Assembly (NCBI GenBank): GCA_051656645.1
Contig: JBOGCH010000043.1
Location: 1-23,125 of the forward strand
DNA length: 23,125 nt
Direction of reading: 5' to 3'
Source: JBOGCH01 sp051656645
GTDB taxonomy: Bacteria; Bacteroidota; Bacteroidia; Bacteroidales; Marinifilaceae
The number at the start of each line of letters is the position of its first letter. Position 1 is the first letter of the stretch. This document shows, piece after piece, positions 16,103-23,125 of the stretch. The translations under genes and the position numbers were made by a program. The notes under the pieces are model-generated. The model ran no database searches, had not been told where the DNA came from, and saw only the letters and a program-made list of their open reading frames with translations.

Positions 16103-17386
16103 CTATATGGTCCAATCCTCCGATAGAACTCCGGCAATAGCTTTAACATATGCGGCTTCTGCACTCTTATATTGCAAATGTACAGAGACAAAGTTTATGT
16201 ATGCTTGTAGCCAACTTACTTGAGCAGAAAGCACATCTAAAATAGGCAAACGACCTTCATTGTAACTGTAGGTATTTAAATCCAGGTTCTGTTGGGCAAT
16301 TAACAGTGTCGATTTTACTATCTCAATACGTTTCAAAGCCTCATCCATATTTGTACGGGCAGCGCTCACCTCCTTATTTATTTGGTCCTTAAGTTTACTT
16401 TGTTCTAGTACCTTTTGCTCCATTACCGTTTGGCTTTGTCGTACTTTCTGTCTCCGCTCTTTCCAGTGGAAAACCGGAATACTTACCTGTCCATAAGCAA
16501 TTGTAGAGAAGCGTCCGTCTCCATCCAAATTTATCATTGTTGTTCCCCATTTTTGTTTTAAACCGGCTACCAGTTGTGGCAAATATTGGGATTTTACCAA
16601 TTTAGTTTGGTAATTGGCAACCTCTATATTCTGTGCGGATGCCGCATAGTCCGGACGTTGATTAAGGATTGAATCCAATGGAAGTGTTGGAAAAGTATCT
16701 ATTGATACGTAGGCTGTGTCTGTCAAAATAAGATGTTCGTCAACCGGTACGCCCATCATGATATTCAGCGCTTGCATTGCAATTTTATAGTTGGTGTAAC
16801 TACCATTGCGCTGCAACTCGGCCTCTTTTAACCTGTTTTGCACCATGAGCAAATCTGTTTTACTTATTGCTCCCTGATCAAAGCGCAGGGTAACCACATC
16901 GCATAGTTCACTTACAATGGTCACGAAACGCTCTGAGATATGAAACAAATCCTCATTAGCTTGTGCAGTCCAATAATTTATGTCGGCAGTATATACGATA
17001 TTGGTCAGCGTATTCTCGGCATTTAAGCGAGCAATTGCCTCCTGCAACTTGGCAATGGTGTATTGCTTTTGTTGTGCCCCACCGGAATATATGTTCTGTA
17101 CCAATCCGGCTTCTACGGAGTAATTGTCATGTTTCAAGTCCGTGCCGGGCATAAATTCCACGTTTTGTATTTGATAGGAATAGTTTCCTGTTCCATCCAC
17201 TTTAGGGAAGAATCCAGTTTTTACTCCTTTCATTGCAAATATTGCTCCTTCAATGGCTTGTTGGGATTGTTTTAAATCCTGATTATATGCCACAACACGT
17301 TGACGATAATCATTTAACGAAAGGGATTGACTCCATCCGCTACACCAACATAATATAAATGGGACAGCTAATAGTAATTTTCTCAT
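16103..17386 (-). CDS. TolC-family outer-membrane channel of the RND operon
   Basis: The 427-residue outer-membrane factor has a signal peptide (about 1-19, ending in GWS before Gln20). Two helical TolC repeats follow, with LVQNIYSGGAQQKQYTIAKL near 92-111 and VSIPVFHWKERRQKVRQSQ near 300-318 as equivalent positions, and the motif YNEGRLPILDVLSAQVSWLQAYINF near the C-terminus. It is the last gene of the adaptor-RND-channel operon, 12 bases after the permease stop, and would give the pump its exit duct. It differs clearly from the TolC-type protein at 11612-12922, so it is a separate paralogue and not a recent copy. No T-tailed hairpin follows it; a GGTGT/ACACC 5-bp stem lies at 16029-16041 but lacks a T run. 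Confidence 0.93.
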   Translation of the reverse strand: MRKLLLAVPFILCWCSGWSQSLSLNDYRQRVVAYNQDLKQSQQAIEGAIFAMKGVKTGFFPKVDGTGNYSYQIQNVEFMPGTDLKHDNYSVEAGLVQNIYSGGAQQKQYTIAKLQEAIARLNAENTLTNIVYTADINYWTAQANEDLFHISERFVTIVSELCDVVTLRFDQGAISKTDLLMVQNRLKEAELQRNGSYTNYKIAMQALNIMMGVPVDEHLILTDTAYVSIDTFPTLPLDSILNQRPDYAASAQNIEVANYQTKLVKSQYLPQLVAGLKQKWGTTMINLDGDGRFSTIAYGQVSIPVFHWKERRQKVRQSQTVMEQKVLEQSKLKDQINKEVSAARTNMDEALKRIEIVKSTLLIAQQNLDLNTYSYNEGRLPILDVLSAQVSWLQAYINFVSVHLQYKSAEAAYVKAIAGVLSEDWTI

Positions 17387-17398
17387 AGCTTTATATCT

Positions 17399-20300
17399 TT
17401 ATTTTTTAGAAATATGGATTCTGAATAACAAACAGTAAGTTACAGGAAGTACCAGAATGGTTAATAAGCTGGCAACTAGAAGCCCACCCATAATACAAGC
17501 GGCCATTCCTCCAAACATTGCATCGAATAACAATGGCAACATACCTAATATAGTAGTACCGGATGCCATGGTTACCGGAACAATACGCGATTTAGTGGCT
17601 TGCACTACAGCTTGTAAAGGTTCCAACCCTGCTTTTTGTTCTATATCTATTTGGTCCACAAGGACTATGGCATTCTTTATATTCATGCCCACCAATCCAA
17701 GCACGCCTAAAAGAGCAAAGAAGTCAAACATTTTGTTCAGTACCAGTAATCCTAGTACAATACCTATAAATATAAGCGGCACCATTAACAATATAACCGT
17801 TGGACGTCTATAGGTGCGGAAAAGAAGTAATAGCACAATGAAGATAAGAATAAAGGTTAGCGGCATATTGGCACCTAACGCCTCATTGGACTCTACTTGA
17901 CTCTCGTTTTCACCAAACATACGTAACGAATAGCCTTGTGGCATCTCCATTTGAGTTACTTCGCCCCAAACAGCATCGAATGCTTGTTTTGAGTTTGCTC
18001 CACGTATCGGATCACATTGAGCCTTCATCACTCTTTCGCGGTTAAAACGTTTAATGACACTAAATTTATAATCCAGTACAAAACGATCTACCACTTGCGA
18101 CATTGGAACAGAAAATCCCGACGGCGAGAATACAGGTAACATCATAATATTGTCCACATTCCCCTCCTCAAGTCCTTCTTGTTTCAAGAGGATTGGCATA
18201 AATAGGTCGCCCTCGCGGAACTCTCCCATCGGCATTCCGGTAGTTGCCACTTTTAATGAGTAGGCCACTGTTTGGCGTGTAATTCCTAGGCGTTGGCCTC
18301 GCTCCTGCGAGTATTCAGGCAACCAAATCGGAATTTTATTCCCCCAACTATTGCGTACATCTGTAACGAAATTGTTACCGCGCATAATAGACATGGCTTT
18401 CTCCGTTAAATTAACAAGAGTATCGATATTGTTCCCTATAAATCCTATCTCAATGGTTGCCTCTGTGGCAGGCGAGAGTTTAAATAGAGAAGAACGAACA
18501 AGAATATTAGGATAGTTTTCCCGGACATACTTGTCTAATCTCGCTTCAACATCCTTAGTTTGTTTCTTATCCTGTACCTCCACCAATAGGTTACCAAAGT
18601 TGGCCTTTGGTCCAAAGGATGTACTTGCCAAATAGTAACGCAATGGAGATCCACCATACGTTGCGGATACTCGTTCCACCTCTGGTTGCTGTACCAACCA
18701 CTCCTCTATGCTATTCAAATCCTGCTCTGTCTCGCGTATACTATAACCCTCCGGTAAAAAGCAGTCTGCACGGAAATATGGTTTATCCATACTCGGGAAG
18801 AAATCCTGTGGCATTAGCCCCATTATAATTAGGGACAAGATAAACATAGTAACAACTCCGACTATTGTAATTGCCTTAAACCGTATCAGCATGGTTAAGA
18901 AACGAGCAAACCAGTTATAAAACTTAGTATCGTATGGATCCTTACCTGTAGTATCGGCTTTCTTGCTTAATATAAAGTTACCAAAAACCGGAGTCTGTGT
19001 CAATGCAAGTACCCAGCTTAACAGTAACGACACTGCCAACACTATAAATAAAGGCTTCACAATCTCAGCCACCGCCGATGGAGCAAGATACAACGGTAAA
19101 AAAGAGAATATTGCTATTAATGTTGCACCCAGAAGTCCCCATTGCGGGATTGTTGCACCATTAATAAGCGCATTACGTCTATCCATTCCGCGCCGAATTG
19201 CAATTTGGGCATTATCCGTTACCACAATGGCATTATCAACCAGCATACCCATTGCAATGATAAATGCTGCCAAGGACGTTCGGTTTAACCCCACACCCAT
19301 TAATTGCATAATCAGTAATGTTCCGCCGATAGAGAATATTAACGAACTACCAATAAGTATTCCTGCTCGAGCTCCCATCACAATAAAAATTACAACAATT
19401 ACGATTGCCAACGACTCCAATAGATTGACTAGAAAGCCATTATTCGCTTCTCGTGCAATCTCATCTTCCGGATATAGTGACTCCAGTTCAATCCCCACAG
19501 GCATTTGTTGTTGAATAACGCGTAAACGCTCTCTTACCATTTGTCCCGTTTTTACCACGTCTTCCTTCGGATCGGTAGCTACACCAATACCAATGGCACG
19601 TTTACCATCCACACGCATAACTGATTTTGGAGGATCCATATAACCACGTTCAACATCCATCATGTCGCCCAAGCGTACTTGTTGGCCCGACACATTGGTT
19701 ATTAAAAGATTACGGATATCATCTAGTGTTTTATAGGTACCTTGCGCCATAATACGCAGTTCTAATACTCCTGCACGTTTCTCGCCGGTATTTACCAATA
19801 CGTTTTGGGACTTTATTGTCTCCATCATACTATTTAGGTTAATACCTGAGTTTGCCAATCGGGCCATAGAGATATAAACATTTATAACCTCCGTCTGTTC
19901 TCCATACAGACCCACCTTCTGGACACCGTCCACTGTTACTAAATCCGTTTTTATGCGCTGTCCCCACTCACGTAAATCGCGATAGCTAAAGCCCTCATCG
20001 GCTGTTAAGGACACATAAATACCATACACATCGCCAAAATCATCGTTTATCGAGATTGTCGATACGCCACTTGGTAAATTAGGTTGAATGTTTAGAGCTT
20101 TACGCCGCAACTCATCCCACATTTGTGGCATCTCTCCGGGAGGTGTAGCCGGATCAAGTTCTATCGTAATTTTAGATAGTCCATAATAACTATCGGATGT
20201 TATTTTATACACCCTTCTCATGGACTGTATCTCACGTTCAATAGGTTCCGTAATAAGCTGTTCAACCTCCATTGGTGAAGCTCCAGGATATTGAGTAATT

Positions 20301-20440
20301 AAAACCGCCGACTTGATTACAAAGGGCGAGTCCTCTTTTTTTCCTAATAAACCAAAAGCCGTAACACCACCTACCAAAAGAATGGCAAGAAAGAAGTATA
20401 TTACTTTTTGATTGTCTAATGCATAACGAGCTATATTCAT
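17399..20440 (-). CDS. RND multidrug efflux permease (AcrB-like HAE1 type)
   Basis: The 1013-residue inner-membrane pump works as a trimer and exports drugs by proton antiport. It has the family layout: TM1 (about 13-33), first periplasmic loop (about 34-335), TM2-6 (about 337-490), TM7 (about 524-545), second loop, TM8-12 (about 858-1006). TM4 contains GMLVDNAIVVTDN with Asp402, the equivalent of AcrB Asp407; the second acidic residue of AcrB (Asp408) is Asn403 here. TM10 keeps Lys922 in GMNIKNAIVLVDQ, the partner of AcrB Lys940. Length is about normal (AcrB 1049). The Asp-Asn pair occurs in many RND pumps outside the AcrB clade, so function is expected. It lies 5 bases after the adaptor gene. 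Confidence 0.95.
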   Translation of the reverse strand: MNIARYALDNQKVIYFFLAILLVGGVTAFGLLGKKEDSPFVIKSAVLITQYPGASPMEVEQLITEPIEREIQSMRRVYKITSDSYYGLSKITIELDPATPPGEMPQMWDELRRKALNIQPNLPSGVSTISINDDFGDVYGIYVSLTADEGFSYRDLREWGQRIKTDLVTVDGVQKVGLYGEQTEVINVYISMARLANSGINLNSMMETIKSQNVLVNTGEKRAGVLELRIMAQGTYKTLDDIRNLLITNVSGQQVRLGDMMDVERGYMDPPKSVMRVDGKRAIGIGVATDPKEDVVKTGQMVRERLRVIQQQMPVGIELESLYPEDEIAREANNGFLVNLLESLAIVIVVIFIVMGARAGILIGSSLIFSIGGTLLIMQLMGVGLNRTSLAAFIIAMGMLVDNAIVVTDNAQIAIRRGMDRRNALINGATIPQWGLLGATLIAIFSFLPLYLAPSAVAEIVKPLFIVLAVSLLLSWVLALTQTPVFGNFILSKKADTTGKDPYDTKFYNWFARFLTMLIRFKAITIVGVVTMFILSLIIMGLMPQDFFPSMDKPYFRADCFLPEGYSIRETEQDLNSIEEWLVQQPEVERVSATYGGSPLRYYLASTSFGPKANFGNLLVEVQDKKQTKDVEARLDKYVRENYPNILVRSSLFKLSPATEATIEIGFIGNNIDTLVNLTEKAMSIMRGNNFVTDVRNSWGNKIPIWLPEYSQERGQRLGITRQTVAYSLKVATTGMPMGEFREGDLFMPILLKQEGLEEGNVDNIMMLPVFSPSGFSVPMSQVVDRFVLDYKFSVIKRFNRERVMKAQCDPIRGANSKQAFDAVWGEVTQMEMPQGYSLRMFGENESQVESNEALGANMPLTFILIFIVLLLLFRTYRRPTVILLMVPLIFIGIVLGLLVLNKMFDFFALLGVLGLVGMNIKNAIVLVDQIDIEQKAGLEPLQAVVQATKSRIVPVTMASGTTILGMLPLLFDAMFGGMAACIMGGLLVASLLTILVLPVTYCLLFRIHISKK

Positions 20441-20445
20441 AACGC

Positions 20446-21495
20446 TTATTTTATTACTACAACTTTATCTCCTTCAGTTAAAAACGTACCGCCAAGCAAA
20501 ACCAACTGCTCTTGTGGCGTTATATTCCCTTTTATCATAATATCTTCTTTCCCTACCAATTGTATCACCTCAATATTACGTCTGTTTACAACTCCCTTTT
20601 CCGAATTATAAATCCATACAAAGGTTTCATTACTATCCATCGCTCCCATCACGGCGCACAACGGAACTATATAACTTGAAGGAATTGGTTTAAGAATAGA
20701 TACTTTCACCTTACATGAGAAACCAGGATATATTTTATACTTCTCCGGATTAAACTCTTTGTCATCAACAATTACTGTTAAAGGTATACCGCTACCATCG
20801 GGCGAAGCCTGTACAATATCCTTAACGGCTGCTGTAAACCATTGTCCTTTATAATTATCAAACTCCAAAGCTATTTCCAATGGTAATTGAGTTAAGCGTA
20901 TTTTAGTCTCCGGCACTAGAAAACGTACCTCTATTTGCCCCGGATTCATTATTTGTACAATAGCGGTCCCAGCTTGTACTTTCTGATAATTTTCTACAAA
21001 TTTCTTTACAATAAAACCATCAAACGGAACCACTAGTTTAGTATCATGCAACTGCTGAAGAGCATCCTCATATTTATCTTTTGCCATTGCGGCTCCCGCA
21101 ACACTCTGCTCGTACTCTTGTTTAGATATTGCTTGACGTTCAAGCAAACGTTTATTACGCTCCAACTGGGACTGAGAATTGACATATGCTGCCTTAGTCC
21201 CTGACACAAGCTCCTCATAATCCTGCGGATCTATCGTTGCAATTACAGTTCCCTTTGTCACCCATTCGCCAGCATCAACGTTTAATGTCATAATGGGGCC
21301 TCCCACCTGAAAAGATAGGTTCGTATTCTCACTCGCATATACAGCTCCTGTAAATATATAGTGTATTCGTTGAAACGTATCAACCTGTGTAAGCGTAACA
21401 CGCCGTTCTATAGCTTTAATATTATCGTTCGTTTTCCAACACGACACTGTCATCAAAGCCATGCTCCCTAATATTAACCACTTAAAGTACCTCAT
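20446..21495 (-). CDS. RND periplasmic adaptor, membrane fusion protein
   Basis: The 349-residue AcrA/HlyD-like protein is probably lipid-anchored: the signal sequence ends in ALMTVSC with Cys19 (the -3 residue Thr is not ideal for a lipobox). A half-lipoyl segment (about 63-90, GGPIMTLNVDAGEWVTKGTVIATIDPQD), a short alpha-helical hairpin (about 93-150), the second lipoyl half (PFDGFIVKKF at about 156-165) and beta-barrel plus membrane-proximal domains follow. It connects the RND permease to the TolC-type channel and is the first gene of that operon. No regulator of the TetR or MarR type is next to it. A small inverted repeat, ATTGT-TTT-ACAAT (21512-21524), lies in its leader and might be an operator, but this is weak. 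Confidence 0.93.
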   Translation of the reverse strand: MRYFKWLILGSMALMTVSCWKTNDNIKAIERRVTLTQVDTFQRIHYIFTGAVYASENTNLSFQVGGPIMTLNVDAGEWVTKGTVIATIDPQDYEELVSGTKAAYVNSQSQLERNKRLLERQAISKQEYEQSVAGAAMAKDKYEDALQQLHDTKLVVPFDGFIVKKFVENYQKVQAGTAIVQIMNPGQIEVRFLVPETKIRLTQLPLEIALEFDNYKGQWFTAAVKDIVQASPDGSGIPLTVIVDDKEFNPEKYKIYPGFSCKVKVSILKPIPSSYIVPLCAVMGAMDSNETFVWIYNSEKGVVNRRNIEVIQLVGKEDIMIKGNITPQEQLVLLGGTFLTEGDKVVVIK

Positions 21496-21967
21496 ATGAA
21501 TGATTTAAGATATTGTTTTACAATGTGGGTAATATACGGTATGAGGATAAATTTGGTTTAAATAAATAAATAGAACTGACTATTATATTAAGTTATAACA
21601 ATAAAACAAACTACATAAATATTAATATTTATAAATACAATATAGCATTATTATTATATGTTTATTAGGAAGTAGTACCAAATTTTATATATTTGTAAAC
21701 TATAGTAAAATTATAATAAAACAAACACAATATCTAAGTAGAGATGGTTGAATAAATAATCCTATCAGCCAATTTACATAAATGCCAAACTGTACAACCT
21801 GTGTTCTTATTTAAAGTATGGTATTATTGATCCTTTCTTACCAATGTAATGGAGATGAATAACACATAACAACGTACTTTTTCAAAAATGTAGAATACTA
21901 TATCAATCGTAAACATAACATCCCAAATTAGCCTGTTGAACTTTTTATAAAATAATTTAATAGCAAA
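21496..21967. other. AT-rich divergent intergenic region
   Basis: This spacer separates the leftward RND operon from the rightward thioredoxin-like gene. It has no believable open frame. It holds one -7-like box for the right gene, an AT-only 18-bp palindrome (21615-21632) that is unremarkable in such composition, and the short repeat at 21512-21524. No TAnnTTTG box faces the RND operon. Confidence 0.55.
21688..21695 (+). promoter_or_regulatory. possible -7 box for the thioredoxin-like gene
   Basis: TATATTTG fits TAnnTTTG; TTAG stands where the -33 TTTG is expected. It would give a long leader of about 265 bases, so another promoter nearer the ATG is possible. Confidence 0.3.
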
Positions 21968-23125
21968 ATGAAAAAAATGAGAATGTTTTTATTAGCGTAT
22001 TTTGTAATTATAACATCATCCTTATTTGCGCAGAAGGAAACAACAATTCAAGGAACATTAAACTCGAAAATAAAAGAGAGAGTGTTTTTACACACTATTA
22101 AAGAAGGACAAATGTATGAATATGCTTCAACAAATGTCACTCCCAATGGTGAATTTGGATTTATTATTAAACCTAATAAAGAACAACCTTATATAATTGG
22201 TACTAGGAATTATAAAAATACTATTTGGATAAAGCCTGGAGAACATATTCAGATAGAACTAAACTCTGCGAAAATTAAATTCAAGGGAAAAATTTCGAAG
22301 GAGAATAACGCATTAGAGGAATGGGCTAATGCCACTACAACAGTAAAAGAAAAGACAATATATGCTCCCAGACCTTGGACCACCTTCACAGATTTCTTTC
22401 AAGATCTAGATACACTTCAACAAGCAAGCAAAACATATTTAACTAGGCTAAAGTCAAAGAATGAAGTATTTACTACATTTGCGCGAAACATGGTAAAATT
22501 CGATCTCTTTTACTATCCTCTCCACTTTTTGCTAGCGCCACGTGCTAAACACCCAACTTCAAAGCAATACCACGCTCTGTATAATATAGATTCAAAGGAG
22601 TTATTTCACGACAATAGCATCCTTGCAATGCCTTATGGACTTGACGCCATACGTTTATATCCAAAATTTGTAGCTTTAAAGGAGAATAAGATCTTAAAAA
22701 CAGAAGAGGTACTTGCAACTATTCCATGTAAACAAATTCAAGGAGAACATCTAATAAACGAAGCCAAGAATATGACCTTTTTTGAACAATATAAAGAAAT
22801 GTATATCACCTATAAAGCTTATATCACTACTCACTCGCAACAAAGTCGACTTGAGTCTATTGGAAATCGACTTTACACGAAGGAATTAGATGAAAAGAAT
22901 AAAGAATCTCAAAAGGCTACAAACTTCACTTATCCTGATCGGAATGGAAAGATGATATCATTATCCGATTTTAAAGGGAAGGTGGTTGTGGTTGACGTTT
23001 GGGCAGGATGGTGTGCTCCATGTCGCAAAGAAATTCCATATTTCAGCAAACTAGAGAAAGAATTTAGAGAAAAGGATGTCGTTTTTATTGGTATTTCCGT
23101 TGATGAAGAGAAATTCTATGAAAAA
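21968..23125 (+). CDS. TlpA/ResA-like thiol-disulfide oxidoreductase (partial)
   Basis: The frame from the ATG at 21968 stays open for 386 codons to the window edge; the 3' end is missing. A signal peptide of about 21 residues (MKKMRMFLLAYFVIITSSLFA) should send it to the periplasm. Residues 22-115 are beta-rich, like the DUF4369-type domain often found before the thioredoxin domain in Bacteroidetes, with VFLHTIKEGQMYEYA and a TIWIKPGEHIQIEL stretch. A helical middle part follows. The C-terminal thioredoxin domain starts with NFTYPDRNGKMISLSDFKGK and contains the redox motif Cys-Ala-Pro-Cys in WAGWCAPCRKEIPYF. The role is probably reduction of disulfides or cytochrome maturation; some family members act on oxidative damage. 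Specific substrate is unknown. Confidence 0.9.
   Translation, partial: MKKMRMFLLAYFVIITSSLFAQKETTIQGTLNSKIKERVFLHTIKEGQMYEYASTNVTPNGEFGFIIKPNKEQPYIIGTRNYKNTIWIKPGEHIQIELNSAKIKFKGKISKENNALEEWANATTTVKEKTIYAPRPWTTFTDFFQDLDTLQQASKTYLTRLKSKNEVFTTFARNMVKFDLFYYPLHFLLAPRAKHPTSKQYHALYNIDSKELFHDNSILAMPYGLDAIRLYPKFVALKENKILKTEEVLATIPCKQIQGEHLINEAKNMTFFEQYKEMYITYKAYITTHSQQSRLESIGNRLYTKELDEKNKESQKATNFTYPDRNGKMISLSDFKGKVVVVDVWAGWCAPCRKEIPYFSKLEKEFREKDVVFIGISVDEEKFYEK

Noticed and set aside
18963..19514. A 183-codon open frame on the plus strand inside the RND permease gene
   Set aside because: It is fully antisense to a gene with clear family motifs, its translation is low in complexity and rich in Ile, Pro, Asn and Ser, and no promoter or start signal supports it.
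21615..21632. An 18-bp perfect palindrome ATAAATATTAATATTTAT
   Set aside because: It contains only A and T in a very AT-rich spacer, where such palindromes are expected by chance.

Overview
The window looks like chromosomal DNA of a low-GC member of the Bacteroidetes, most likely the order Bacteroidales. Four observations support this. Several genes are preceded by the Bacteroides-type -7 box TAnnTTTG, in one case with a perfect TTTG at 19 bases spacing. Starts lack clear Shine-Dalgarno sequences. There are Bacteroides-like lipoprotein signals. The protein families (IS4-type transposase, TlpA-like thioredoxin, RND/TolC sets) resemble those of that group. I cannot name the species.

Layout. 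1-477 is the decayed 3' part of an IS4-family transposase. 744-1806 (minus) holds a small YwbE-family protein and an unrecognised lipoprotein. 2134-2697 is an acetate-type transporter, separated by a strong bidirectional terminator from a minus-strand pair, nfeD-like protease and EI24/CysZ-like membrane protein. The start of nfeD overlaps the end of the EI24 gene in an unusual way. 5240-6577 is purB and 6689-8512 an MsbA-like ABC exporter, each followed by a clear terminator. The gene-free stretch 8581-8996 contains a striking 186-bp symmetrical array of 11-base units. 8997-12922 is an EmrA-EmrB-TolC type efflux operon. It is followed by convergent ychJ, a tRNA-Arg(TCT) with a near-ideal promoter, an NhaC-type antiporter and a convergent unknown membrane protein. 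The last two genes end inside a shared hairpin. 16103-21495 (minus) is a second three-part pump: lipoprotein adaptor, RND permease, TolC-type channel. The window ends inside a TlpA/ResA-like thioredoxin gene.

How it works together. Most of the window concerns the cell envelope: two complete three-part export systems on opposite strands (MFS-driven and RND-driven, each with its own outer-membrane channel), a lipid-flippase-type ABC exporter, a sodium/proton antiporter, an acetate carrier and a membrane protease. No transcriptional regulator lies beside either pump. The non-coding signals most worth attention are the 11-base-period inverted array (8634-8819), the hairpin holding two convergent stop codons (15031-15058), and the palindromes at two predicted transcription start points.
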